Assembly: GCF_039544105.1 (NCBI RefSeq)
Contig: NZ_BAABLA010000120.1
Source: Haloechinothrix_A salitolerans
GTDB lineage: Bacteria; Actinomycetota; Actinomycetes; Mycobacteriales; Pseudonocardiaceae
Direction: 5' to 3' (one strand)
Length of the DNA stretch: 64,000 bases
Below the pieces are notes generated by a model, which worked only from the letters and a program-made list of their open reading frames with translations, made no database searches and was not told the DNA's origin. The translations under genes and the position numbers were made by a program. Every line of letters begins with the position of its first letter. Within the stretch, counting starts at the first letter, position 1. Shown here in pieces: positions 44,007 through 52,332 of this stretch.

Positions 44007-44074
44007 CTGATGCTTCGGACCCGCGAGCAGTCCTCAGGTTCTGATGCTTCGGACCTGCAAGCAGTCCTCAGGCG
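44007..44074. repeat. Tandem 34-bp folded unit in the ispH upstream region
   Basis: Two copies (44007-44040, 44041-44074) differ at four positions including the last two bases. Each holds CTGA, TGCTT, GGAC, RAGCA, GTCC, TCAG in that order, so TGCTT/RAGCA and GGAC/GTCC interleave as an H-type pseudoknot enclosed by CTGA/TCAG. They lie between the divergent ispH and lipid-droplet genes. Confidence 0.7.
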
Positions 44075-44148
44075 TGACCCCGAACACTCTCGCATACCCC
44101 GTACCCTTGATGGCGTCGAGCGAGCATCCGACACGCGATGGGACAACG

Positions 44149-45123
44149 ATGACTGCGAGCGAGGCCACAACCAAGCGAGTGCTGCTCGCCAAACCGCGCG
44201 GCTACTGTGCGGGCGTCGACCGGGCGGTGGTCACCGTCGAGAAGGCGCTCGAGAAGTATGGCCCGCCGATCTACGTGCGCAAGGAGATCGTGCACAACCG
44301 CCACGTCGTGGACACGCTGCGCGAACGCGGCGTGATCTTCGTCGAGGAGACCTCCGAGGTTCCGGAGGGCGCGATGGTGGTGTTCTCCGCGCACGGTGTC
44401 TCGCCCGCCGTGCACGCCGAGGCCGAGGAACGCAACCTGCGCACCATCGACGCCACCTGCCCGCTGGTGACGAAGGTTCATAAGGAGGTCAACCGCTTCG
44501 ACCGTGAGGACTACGACATCCTCCTCATTGGCCACGAAGGCCACGAGGAGGTTGAGGGCACCTCTGGTGAGGCGCCGGACCGCGTGCAACTCGTCGACAC
44601 CGCGGAGGACGTCGAGCGGGTGCGGGTCCGTGACCCCGAGAAGGTCGTGTGGCTGTCGCAGACCACGCTCAGCGTCGACGAGACGATGGAGCGCGTCGAC
44701 CAGCTCAAGGAGCGGTTCCCGAACTTGGCTGACCCGCCGAGCGACGACATCTGTTACGCGACGTCGAACCGGCAGATCGCCGTCAAGGAGATGGCGCCCG
44801 AGTGTGACCTGGTGATCGTCGTCGGCTCGAAGAACTCCTCCAACTCCAAGCGACTGGTCGAGGTCGCGCTGCAGGCGGGAGCGACGAACGCGTACCTGGT
44901 TGACTACGCCCGTGAGGTGGACGAGTCCTGGCTCGACGGCGTGAGCACCGTCGGCGTCACCTCCGGTGCCTCGGTACCGGACGTGCTGGTCATGGAGCTG
45001 CTGGAGTGGCTGTCCGAGCGTGGCTGGTCCGACGTCGAGGAAGTCACCACGGCGAACGAGAAGATCGCGTTCGCGCTGCCGCGCGAGATCCGGGACGCCC
45101 GCGAGCGGTCCAGCGTGCGCTGA
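44149..45123 (+). CDS. ispH: 4-hydroxy-3-methylbut-2-enyl diphosphate reductase
   Basis: A 324-residue iron-sulfur enzyme, last step of the MEP isoprenoid pathway, making IPP and DMAPP. The three cluster cysteines are Cys20 (PRGYCAGVDRAV), Cys104 (DATCPLVTKVHKE) and Cys202 (DDICYATSNRQ). The substrate-binding TSGASVPD and SKNSSNSKRLVEVA segments are intact. ATG 44149 opens TASEATTKRVLLAKPRGYC; the frame upstream runs through the 34-bp repeats and is not part of the protein. It matches Rv1110 (lytB2). It supplies precursors used by the prenyl synthase at 32261. Confidence 0.96.
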   Translation: MTASEATTKRVLLAKPRGYCAGVDRAVVTVEKALEKYGPPIYVRKEIVHNRHVVDTLRERGVIFVEETSEVPEGAMVVFSAHGVSPAVHAEAEERNLRTIDATCPLVTKVHKEVNRFDREDYDILLIGHEGHEEVEGTSGEAPDRVQLVDTAEDVERVRVRDPEKVVWLSQTTLSVDETMERVDQLKERFPNLADPPSDDICYATSNRQIAVKEMAPECDLVIVVGSKNSSNSKRLVEVALQAGATNAYLVDYAREVDESWLDGVSTVGVTSGASVPDVLVMELLEWLSERGWSDVEEVTTANEKIAFALPREIRDARERSSVR

Positions 45124-45161
45124 GGGGCGGCGGTGCCTGGCTGCGCATCCGGCCCGCTGAG

Positions 45162-45250
45162 AAGTTGATCAACCTTGCTCCCCGGGTGACCAAATTTTGT
45201 CCGTTTTGTCGGGTATTTTTCGTCACTCAAGGAGCAAGGTTGATCAACTT
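45162..45250. repeat. 89-bp element with perfect 20-bp terminal inverted repeats
   Basis: AAGTTGATCAACCTTGCTCC (45162-45181) is repeated in inverse at 45231-45250 with no mismatch. The 49-bp interior is markedly AT-rich for this genome and contains a further GTGAC/GTCAC pair. It fills the convergent gap between ispH and the DUF6542 gene. No flanking target duplication is visible. Confidence 0.85.
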
Positions 45251-45326
45251 GCGCAGGGTGAGGCGCTCGAGAGCGATCTCGCAACAGCGCGAGTAGACGC
45301 GATCAACTTCGTCCGCGCGCAGTCGC

Positions 45327-46598
45327 TCAGTCCTGGTCGTCGTCCCATGGACGACGTCGGGGCGGTGGCGGTTGCCTGCGCGGCGGACGCGGCTGATCGT
45401 CCAGTGGTGGCGCTGGCCTGCGTCGGGGCGGTTGTCCCTCTGGTGGCGCCCCGGCCCCGGGCGGCCTGCCGCTTGGCGGTGGACCTCCGGGCGGCGGCCC
45501 CCCGGGCGGTGGCTTCGGCGGGCCCCTGCGCGGCGGTGGCTCGGCACCCTCACCGCGCGGCGGCCTGCGGGGAGGCTCGTTTGGGGTGCGGCGCCTGCCG
45601 GGCGGCGGTCCCCCGGGCGGTCCGTCCGGACGTCGTTCCGGTGGGGTGCGCGGCGAGCGTTGCGGCGGCCCGGACGGATTCCTCCCGGGAGGGGCGGCGC
45701 CGGGGCGGGGTTCCTTCGGGTTAGGCGCACCACGCGGCCCAGGGCGACCGCCGGGACCAGGCGCGCCACCCGCGGCTGGCGAGCCCCGCCGTGGTGGTGG
45801 TTCGACCGGTCGCTCGCCTCGTCGTCCGGGCGGAGGCTCGACCGGCTCCCTGCCGCGTGGTGGCCGTTGGGCAGGCTCCCTGCCACGCGGTGGTCGCTCG
45901 GGCGGTTCCTTGTCGCGCGGTGGTCGCTCGGTATCCGGCTCAGGTTCGCGTGTGGACCTGCGTAGCTTGTCCAGCAGGGGGCGCTTGGTCGGCACGTCGT
46001 CCGGGTCGTCCTCGTCCGGAAGGGCCCGACGCCCCCGTGGCGCTCCCGCGGCGGGCGGGCCCGAGGTGGAGCGCTCTGTGCGCGGGCGACCGCGCGGTGG
46101 GACATCGTCCGCGTCGTCGGTGTCCTCACCGCGGGAGGGCGCGCGCTGCAGGAACATCCGAGCGATTCCCGCGGCGAGCGTGACTCCGGTGGTGATCGCC
46201 ATGGTCGGGAAGCCGTTGATCACGGGGAGGCCGTAGCCGAGCAGGATGTCCTTCAGCCCGGTGCCATCGACCTCCTCCGCGGAGCTGACCAGTACGACAC
46301 CCGGCACGATGGTCGCCAGGATCAGGGGCGGCTGCACCATCGGTGCGAACAGACTGTCGCGCTGGACCCAGCCCACCGCCGCGAGGCAGGCGACGAAATA
46401 GCCACCTTGGAACAGAACCGTGAGCTTGTCGTTGAACTGGTGGTCGACGACGGCGGCGAACACGGCGAGACCGAAGGCGAGCAGGACCGCCTGCCACCAG
46501 GGCAACCCCTGGGACGTCCCAATGATCGGGCGCTCGTTCCACGGCGCCGGCTCGATCTCATCCGCGAGGTCGTCCCCGCGATCGCTGATGCTGGCCAC
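45327..46598 (-). CDS. DUF6542 membrane protein with Pro/Arg-rich tail
   Basis: A 423-residue protein. Residues about 30-165 hold four hydrophobic segments (WQAVLLAFGLAVFAAVVD, GYFVACLAAVGWV, PPLILATIVPGVVLVSSAE, TMAITTGVTLAAGIARMFL), the DUF6542 region. The remaining 255 residues are a highly charged, proline-, glycine- and arginine-rich tail, probably disordered and cytoplasmic. It starts at GTG 46598. It matches Rv1111c beside ispH. Function unknown. The tail may bind nucleic acid or partner proteins, but that is only a guess from composition. Confidence 0.85.
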   Translation of the reverse strand: MASISDRGDDLADEIEPAPWNERPIIGTSQGLPWWQAVLLAFGLAVFAAVVDHQFNDKLTVLFQGGYFVACLAAVGWVQRDSLFAPMVQPPLILATIVPGVVLVSSAEEVDGTGLKDILLGYGLPVINGFPTMAITTGVTLAAGIARMFLQRAPSRGEDTDDADDVPPRGRPRTERSTSGPPAAGAPRGRRALPDEDDPDDVPTKRPLLDKLRRSTREPEPDTERPPRDKEPPERPPRGREPAQRPPRGREPVEPPPGRRGERPVEPPPRRGSPAAGGAPGPGGRPGPRGAPNPKEPRPGAAPPGRNPSGPPQRSPRTPPERRPDGPPGGPPPGRRRTPNEPPRRPPRGEGAEPPPRRGPPKPPPGGPPPGGPPPSGRPPGAGAPPEGQPPRRRPAPPLDDQPRPPRRQPPPPRRRPWDDDQD

Positions 46599-46616
46599 GG
46601 GTCACCACGTTAGCCG

Positions 46617-47534
46617 CTAGGAGGTGGCGATCTCATCGCCTCTCCTAATTTCCGCCAGTTCCGACGCACTCGCCGCGGCTTCGGAGACCGGCTCGATGGC
46701 GGTTCGGAAGGTCTCCAGCGCGTCTAGTTCTCGACGTCGGGCCGACAGGAAGCGCTGCAGGTGAGTGCTGGACAGGTTCACCGCGTCGACGGCATTCGAC
46801 GCCGCGCGGTGTGCCCCGCGTGCCTGCGCGCGCACCCGCTCCATGTCGTCGGCGAACGTGCGCTCGCTGGCCGCGAACAGCGCGGCCGACGCCACGATGG
46901 CGAAGCCGGTCGGTCCACAGAGGAACACCCTGCGGTCCAGCAGCCAGCGCAACAGCTCGGGTTCGGTGTCGATGGCAGCGACCACGGCGGCATCCGAAGG
47001 CACGAACATCACCGTGCCGTAGATCGCGTCGGCCCACCGCTGGTAACCCTTGCTCGCCAGTTCCTGCGCTCGTGCGCGCAGGTTGCGAACGTGTACCCGC
47101 AGCGCGTCGGCCCGCTCAGCGGGATCGTCGGTTTCGACCGCCTCGGCCCACACCGCCATGCTGGCCTTGGCGTCCACCGGCACCGTTTTGCCGCCGCCGA
47201 CGTGCAGCACCAGGTCCGGTTTGGCCGCGCCGCCACCCGCGAGATCGGTTTGCAGCGTGAAGTGCAGCCCTTCGCGCAGACCGAGCGCGCGCGCTGTCCC
47301 GACGAGGACCTGCTCGCCAAGCTCACCTCTGCCCCGGATGGACGAGAACGCGACCTCGTAGCGGCGTAGCGCGCTCTGCTGCTCATCCAGCCGTGCGCGT
47401 TCCTCGGCGAGCAGCCGGGCGGACGCGTCCGCCCGGCGCATGCTGTCGGTATAGAGCCGCCACAGCACCGCGAGCCCCGCGGCGAGCAACAGCGCCATGG
47501 CGACGGCGGCGGTCGCGATCACGGTTGCGGTCAT
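46617..47534 (-). CDS. rmuC: DNA recombination protein RmuC homologue (short form)
   Basis: A 305-residue protein with one N-terminal membrane anchor (TATVIATAAVAMALLLAAGLAVLW), a short coiled coil (SARLLAEERARLDEQQSALRRYEVAF), and the RmuC nuclease-like core: GRGELGEQVLVGTARALGL, KPDLVLHVGGGKTVPVDAKASM with its PD-(D/E)xK-like Asp and DAK, GYQRWADAIYGTVMFVPSDAAVVAA, and FLCGPTGFAIVASAA. E. coli RmuC is about 475 residues with a longer coiled coil, so this is a compact version. It is upstream of and divergent from sbcD, which fits a recombination context. Confidence 0.88.
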   Translation of the reverse strand: MTATVIATAAVAMALLLAAGLAVLWRLYTDSMRRADASARLLAEERARLDEQQSALRRYEVAFSSIRGRGELGEQVLVGTARALGLREGLHFTLQTDLAGGGAAKPDLVLHVGGGKTVPVDAKASMAVWAEAVETDDPAERADALRVHVRNLRARAQELASKGYQRWADAIYGTVMFVPSDAAVVAAIDTEPELLRWLLDRRVFLCGPTGFAIVASAALFAASERTFADDMERVRAQARGAHRAASNAVDAVNLSSTHLQRFLSARRRELDALETFRTAIEPVSEAAASASELAEIRRGDEIATS

Positions 47535-47623
47535 GTCACGCAGCGTGCCAGATACCGCCGACAGAACGGCGCGGGCGGCGCGTCGCCACGGGCCTGTCGG
47601 TGTGCCGCCCTAGGGTTGGGCGC

Positions 47624-48769
47624 ATGCGGGTGCTGCACACCTCCGACTGGCACATCGGCCGCACGTTCCACGGCGTCGATCTGCTCGCCGACCAGGACGT
47701 CGTGCTCGGTGCGATCGCGGACATCGTCGCCGAGGACGGTGTCGACGTCGTACTGGTCGCTGGCGACGTCTACGACCGGGCGGTGCCCTCGGCGGAGGCG
47801 GTCCGCGTGGCGGGCAGGGCGTTCCGACGCATCAGGGACGCGGGGGCGCGCCTTGTCGTCACGCCGGGCAACCACGACTCCGCGGTGCGGCTCGGGGCGT
47901 TCGGGGAGTTCACGTCGGGCGAGGGGCTGTACCTGCGCACCACGATCGACGGGCTCGCCGAGCCGGTGCTGTTGGATGATGATCACGGCAGCGTCGCGTT
48001 CTACGGCATTCCGTACCTGGAGCCCGATCCCGCGCGGCACAGCATGGGGATCACCGAGCGCGGCCACGCCGGGGTGCTTGGCGAGGCGATGCGCCGCATC
48101 AACGCCGACCGTGCCACCCGCGACGCGCGGTCGGTTGTGCTCGCGCACGGCTTCGTGACCGGCGGTGCCGGGTCGGATTCCGAACGACCGATTGGCGTGG
48201 GCGGGGTGGAGCAGGTCGGCGCGGCGGTGTTCGACGGCCCGGACTACGTCGCGCTCGGACACCTGCATGGGCCGCAGACGCTGAGTGAGCGGTTGCGCTA
48301 CTGCGGCAGTCCGCTGGCGTACTCGTTCTCCGAGGCGTCGCACCGGAAATCGGTGTGGCTGGTCGACCTGGACGCCGATGGCCTCGCCGACGTCACCCGA
48401 CGAGAGCTGCCAGTGCCTCGTCCATTGGCGACGGTGTCCGGGCGGTTGGACGACCTGCTGTCCGCCCCGGCGTACGACCACCTGGTCGAGTGCTATCTCT
48501 CCGTCACGCTGACCGATCCGGTGCGGCCGATCGATGGGATGCGCGCGCTGCGTGAGCGCTTCCCGTACGCGGTGCACCTGGAGTGGGTTCCGCCAGAGGG
48601 CAAGGGCGACGCGTTGCGCTACCAGGACGCGGTGCGCGGACGCAGTGACGCCGAGATCACGGACAATTTCTTCACCGCGTGCCGGGGCAGCGAGCTGAGC
48701 GCGAGCGAACGCACCGTCGTTGACCGGGCGCTCGCGGCGGCGGCGCGCGAAGAGGTGGGTGCGGAATGA
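47624..48769 (+). CDS. sbcD: Exonuclease subunit SbcD (Mre11-like)
   Basis: A 381-residue manganese-dependent nuclease. All phosphoesterase motifs are seen: SDWHIGR, AGDVYDRAVPS, TPGNHDS, LAHGFVTGG and ALGHLHGPQ. The C-terminal 110 residues are the capping and SbcC-binding part. ATG 47624 opens MRVLHTSDWHIG; upstream in-frame codons overlap rmuC and have no homology. With SbcC it cuts hairpins and DNA-end blocks. The TGA overlaps the sbcC ATG (ATGA), so the two are coupled. Confidence 0.95.
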   Translation: MRVLHTSDWHIGRTFHGVDLLADQDVVLGAIADIVAEDGVDVVLVAGDVYDRAVPSAEAVRVAGRAFRRIRDAGARLVVTPGNHDSAVRLGAFGEFTSGEGLYLRTTIDGLAEPVLLDDDHGSVAFYGIPYLEPDPARHSMGITERGHAGVLGEAMRRINADRATRDARSVVLAHGFVTGGAGSDSERPIGVGGVEQVGAAVFDGPDYVALGHLHGPQTLSERLRYCGSPLAYSFSEASHRKSVWLVDLDADGLADVTRRELPVPRPLATVSGRLDDLLSAPAYDHLVECYLSVTLTDPVRPIDGMRALRERFPYAVHLEWVPPEGKGDALRYQDAVRGRSDAEITDNFFTACRGSELSASERTVVDRALAAAAREEVGAE

Positions 48770-51741
48770 GGCTGCACCGGCTCGAGGTGAGCGCGTTCGG
48801 TCCGTACGCGGGGCGAGAAGATGTCGACTTCGATGAGCTCGGCGCGGACGGCCTGTTCCTGCTGCATGGCGAGACCGGTGCGGGCAAGACGGCGTTGCTC
48901 GACGCGATCGCCTTTGGGTTGTTCGGCACCGTGCCCGGCGCGCGCGGCGACGTGAAGCGCCTGCGCAGTGACCTGGCCGCGGCGGACACCCCGACGGAGG
49001 TGTCGTTGGAGCTGACGGTGCAGTCCTGCCGGTTGCGCATCGTGCGTAGCCCGGAGTACGAGCGACCCAAGCGTCGAGGAGACGGCACCACCAAGCAGCA
49101 AGCGAAGGCGTCGCTGACCTGGCTCGACGGCGCGCCTGATGGCGAGTCAAGCGAGCCGATCACCCGGATTGACGAGGTCGCTCGGACGGTGCAACGCCTC
49201 GTTGGGATGACGGCTGAGCAGTTCTTCCAGGTGGTGCTGCTGCCACAGGGTGAGTTCGCGCGGTTCCTGCGCGCCGATACCGCCGACCGAGAGCGGCTGC
49301 TTGAGCGGCTGTTCGACACCCACCGGTTCGAGGTGGCGCAACACTGGCTGATGAACCGCCGCAAGCAACGTCGAGCCGAGCTGGAGGTGCGCCGGGACCG
49401 GTTGCGTGAGGTGGCGGCGCGGTTCGCGCAGGCGGCGGGCGTGGAGCTACCAGAGGAGCGGACCGGGCCGGGCGCGACTGACGAACTGTTGGAGTGGGCC
49501 GAGGAGCGGCGCTCAGTGGCTGACGTCGAGCGGCAGCGCGCCGAGACCGCCGCGGAGGACGCGCGGCTGGCCAGTGCCCGCGCTGACGACGTCCTCGCGG
49601 AGCGCAAGACGCGGCAGGAACGGGTGCGGCGGGTCGCGGCGGCGCACGAGAAGCTGCGACTGCTCGCGGACAAGGCGCCTACGCTTGACCGCACGCGAGA
49701 GGAACTGTCGCAGGCCAAACGCGCCACCGCCGTGCTGACCGCGCAGCACAACGCCGACCAGCTCGCCGCCGCCGTCGACAAGGCAGTCGCCGCTGAGCAC
49801 ACCGCCGTCGCCAACCTCGGCGACCACCCATCCGACGGAACCGAGCCCGAGCTGCGAGAGCGGGCCAGTGAGCTGCGGGAGAAGGCGGGTGCGCTTTCCG
49901 AAGCGCTCGTCGAGGCCGAGCGGCAGCGCGAGGACGAGCAGCGATTGCGGCAGCTCGACACGACGGCCGAGCAACAGGCGGAACGCGCACGCCAGCTCGC
50001 CGAACGTAGGCGGGAGCTGCCGACACGGCTCACCGACTGCCGCGAACGGCTCGCCGCCGCTAGCGACGCCGCAGCACGTCTCGACACCGCCCGCGCCCAC
50101 CGTGACGCCGTGGCCACCGCCCTCGATGCCGCCCGGGAACTCCCGCGAGCCCACGAGGCCGCGCGGGCGGCGGCACAACGGCTCAGCGATGCCATTGACG
50201 TCCACCAGACCGCGCGGGAACGTCGCCAGCAGCTCCGGGAACAGCGGCTGTCCGGCATGGCGGCCGAACTGGCTGGCGAGCTGACGGACGGTGCGGCGTG
50301 CCCGGTCTGCGGGTCGGTTGAGCATCCCGCGCCCGCCGCCGCTGCGGTCGGTGTCAGTGAGGCCGATGAGCAGGAAGCCGAGCAGTCGGAGCAGCGCGCC
50401 CACGCCGAACGTGAGCAGGCGATGTCCGCGCGGCACGAGGCGGACGCGGCGGTGGCCCGGCTGGTCGAGGTAGTGGGCGACCGCGACGCCGACGTGCTGG
50501 CCGAGGAGCTTGCCGCCGCGCGCGACGAGGTCACCGCGTTCGAGGACAAGGCCGCGCAACGGGAGACCATCGAGCAGGAGCTGCGCTCGCTGGAGGACAC
50601 CGCGCGGCGGCTGGACGAGGAACACGCAGCGGCCGACCGCGCCGCCGCCACCGCCGTCGCGGAGCGAGAAGGGCTCGCCGCGACCATCGAACAACGCGCC
50701 GCCCGGCTTGACGCCGCGCGCGGCGAGTACGCCAGCGTGGCCGAACGCCGTAGCGCACTCCAGGAGCTCGCCGCCGCCTACGACGCACTGGCGTCCGCGC
50801 GCGCCGAACTCGTCTCCGCTCGCCAACGGCTCGCCGAGCAACAAGACCGGGTGGCGGACGAGGTGACGGCGGCGGGCTTCGCGACGCGCGAGGACGCGCT
50901 CGCCGCCGCGCGCGAGCCCGTCGAAATCGAGGCGTTGGAGCGGCGGATCAACGACGCCGCCGTCGAGGAACAGGCGGCGCGGGCTGTCCTGGCCGAACCG
51001 GAACTGGCGGACATCGCGCCGGACACCGAGGTCGACGTCGAGGACGCGCAGCAGGCGGCCACGGCGGCACGGGAGCGGGCCGACGCCGCGCTGGTCGCGC
51101 AGCGCGCCGCCGCCGAGCGGGCCACGCAGCTCGCGCGATTGCGGGAGAAGCTGTCCGCGTTGGCCGCCGAGCTGGCGCCCGCTGAGGCGGAGTTCGCGGA
51201 GCTGGACGCGCTCACCGACGTCGTCAACGGCCGGGGGCAGAACGCGCGGCGGATGTCGCTGCACTCGTTCGTGCTCGCCGCGCGGCTGGAGGAGGTCGCG
51301 GTCGCCGCGACCGCGCGGTTGAAGGTGATGAGCCAGGGTCGGTACTCGTTCGTGCACTCGGACGCGGCGGGCGCGCGTGGCACGAGAGGCGGGCTCGGGC
51401 TCGACGTCTTGGACGACTACTCCGGTGCGGTGCGGTCCGCCAAGACATTGTCCGGCGGCGAGTCGTTCCTGGCGTCGTTGTCGCTGGCGTTGGGGCTGGC
51501 GGACGTCGTCGCCGCTGAGACCGGCGGTGCGCAGCTCGACACACTGTTCATCGACGAGGGGTTCGGCACGCTCGACGCCGAGACGCTGGACGTCGTGATG
51601 AACACGCTCGACGGACTTCGGGCGGGCGGCCGCGTCGTCGGACTGGTCTCGCACGTCGAGGAGCTACGGCAGCGGATCCCGACCCGGCTGCGGGTGCGGA
51701 AGGCGCGCAGCGGCTCGACGCTGGAGCTGCTGGCTGGGTGA
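48766..51741 (+). CDS. sbcC: Exonuclease subunit SbcC (Rad50-like ATPase)
   Basis: A 991-residue SMC-type ATPase. The N-terminal half-site has MRLHRLEVSAFGPY and Walker A GETGAGKTALLDAIAFGLFG. Two long Glu/Arg/Ala-rich coiled coils flank the zinc hook CPVCGSVEHP, with Cys512 and Cys515. The C-terminal half-site has the signature LSGGESFLASLSLALGLADVV and Walker B LDTLFIDEGFGTLD. Its partner SbcD overlaps upstream by 4 bp. Together they process hairpins and protein-blocked ends and should act on palindromes such as the one at 52353-52413. Confidence 0.96.
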   Translation: MRLHRLEVSAFGPYAGREDVDFDELGADGLFLLHGETGAGKTALLDAIAFGLFGTVPGARGDVKRLRSDLAAADTPTEVSLELTVQSCRLRIVRSPEYERPKRRGDGTTKQQAKASLTWLDGAPDGESSEPITRIDEVARTVQRLVGMTAEQFFQVVLLPQGEFARFLRADTADRERLLERLFDTHRFEVAQHWLMNRRKQRRAELEVRRDRLREVAARFAQAAGVELPEERTGPGATDELLEWAEERRSVADVERQRAETAAEDARLASARADDVLAERKTRQERVRRVAAAHEKLRLLADKAPTLDRTREELSQAKRATAVLTAQHNADQLAAAVDKAVAAEHTAVANLGDHPSDGTEPELRERASELREKAGALSEALVEAERQREDEQRLRQLDTTAEQQAERARQLAERRRELPTRLTDCRERLAAASDAAARLDTARAHRDAVATALDAARELPRAHEAARAAAQRLSDAIDVHQTARERRQQLREQRLSGMAAELAGELTDGAACPVCGSVEHPAPAAAAVGVSEADEQEAEQSEQRAHAEREQAMSARHEADAAVARLVEVVGDRDADVLAEELAAARDEVTAFEDKAAQRETIEQELRSLEDTARRLDEEHAAADRAAATAVAEREGLAATIEQRAARLDAARGEYASVAERRSALQELAAAYDALASARAELVSARQRLAEQQDRVADEVTAAGFATREDALAAAREPVEIEALERRINDAAVEEQAARAVLAEPELADIAPDTEVDVEDAQQAATAARERADAALVAQRAAAERATQLARLREKLSALAAELAPAEAEFAELDALTDVVNGRGQNARRMSLHSFVLAARLEEVAVAATARLKVMSQGRYSFVHSDAAGARGTRGGLGLDVLDDYSGAVRSAKTLSGGESFLASLSLALGLADVVAAETGGAQLDTLFIDEGFGTLDAETLDVVMNTLDGLRAGGRVVGLVSHVEELRQRIPTRLRVRKARSGSTLELLAG

Positions 51742-51819
51742 CGTCGCCCAGCCGTCGGATCGTGCTCCTTTGCGGCTAGTCGCGGGCGTCGGGCGCTCGT
51801 GGTGGCCGGCCGCTGCGTG

Positions 51820-52332
51820 TCATCGCGCGACGCAGCGCTCCTCGTGCGCCAGCAGCCAGCGCTTGACGTCGACGCCCCAGCGGAAGCCGCCCATCGCGCC
51901 GCCGACGCGCACTACCCGGTGGCACGGTACGAACAGCGCCGCCGCGTTGCGGGCGCAGGCCGATGCTGCTGCCCGCACGGCGGCGGGACGTCCGGCGAGC
52001 GCGGCGTAGTCCCGGTAGGTGACCGGCTTGCCGGGCGCGACGGTGCGCAGCACCTCCCAGGCGTGCGTCAGGAACTCGCCGGATGTCTGCCGCACCTCGA
52101 CGTCGTCGATGACGGCGAGGTCCCCGGCGTGGTACTTCCGCACGGCCGCGCTGACCGGGCCGAGGTCGCGGCGCTGCCGCAGCTCGGTGGGTGTGAGTGC
52201 GGCGGCGATCTGCGGGGTGAGGTCGTCGATGTCCGACGTCCAGCCGGAGGCCAGCACCGCGCCGTCGCCGGTGACGACGGCGGTGAATGGCGCGACCGGG
52301 GTGTCCATCGTGGACCAGTAGGCGATGCTCAT
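51820..52332 (-). CDS. ogt: Methylated-DNA-[protein]-cysteine S-methyltransferase
   Basis: A 170-residue suicide enzyme that takes the methyl group from O6-methylguanine. The acceptor Cys137 lies in ALFVPCHRVV, preceded by the TYRDYAALAGRPAAVRAAASACARN helix-turn-helix with its Arg finger. The N-terminal domain begins MSIAYWSTMDTP. The ATG at 52332 overlaps the stop of the ada-alkA gene by 4 bp (ATGA), so it is translated with it. It provides the activity missing from the fused Ada-AlkA protein. Confidence 0.95.
   Translation of the reverse strand: MSIAYWSTMDTPVAPFTAVVTGDGAVLASGWTSDIDDLTPQIAAALTPTELRQRRDLGPVSAAVRKYHAGDLAVIDDVEVRQTSGEFLTHAWEVLRTVAPGKPVTYRDYAALAGRPAAVRAAASACARNAAALFVPCHRVVRVGGAMGGFRWGVDVKRWLLAHEERCVAR

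Noticed and set aside
45197..45724. Open frame starting in the 89-bp element and running antisense to the DUF6542 gene
   Set aside because: It arises from the inverted-repeat element plus the antisense of a Pro/Arg-rich coding tail; no ribosome site or recognisable domain.
49513..51654. 713-codon open frame antisense to sbcC
   Set aside because: Composition and lack of motifs mark it as a shadow of the high-GC third positions in sbcC.
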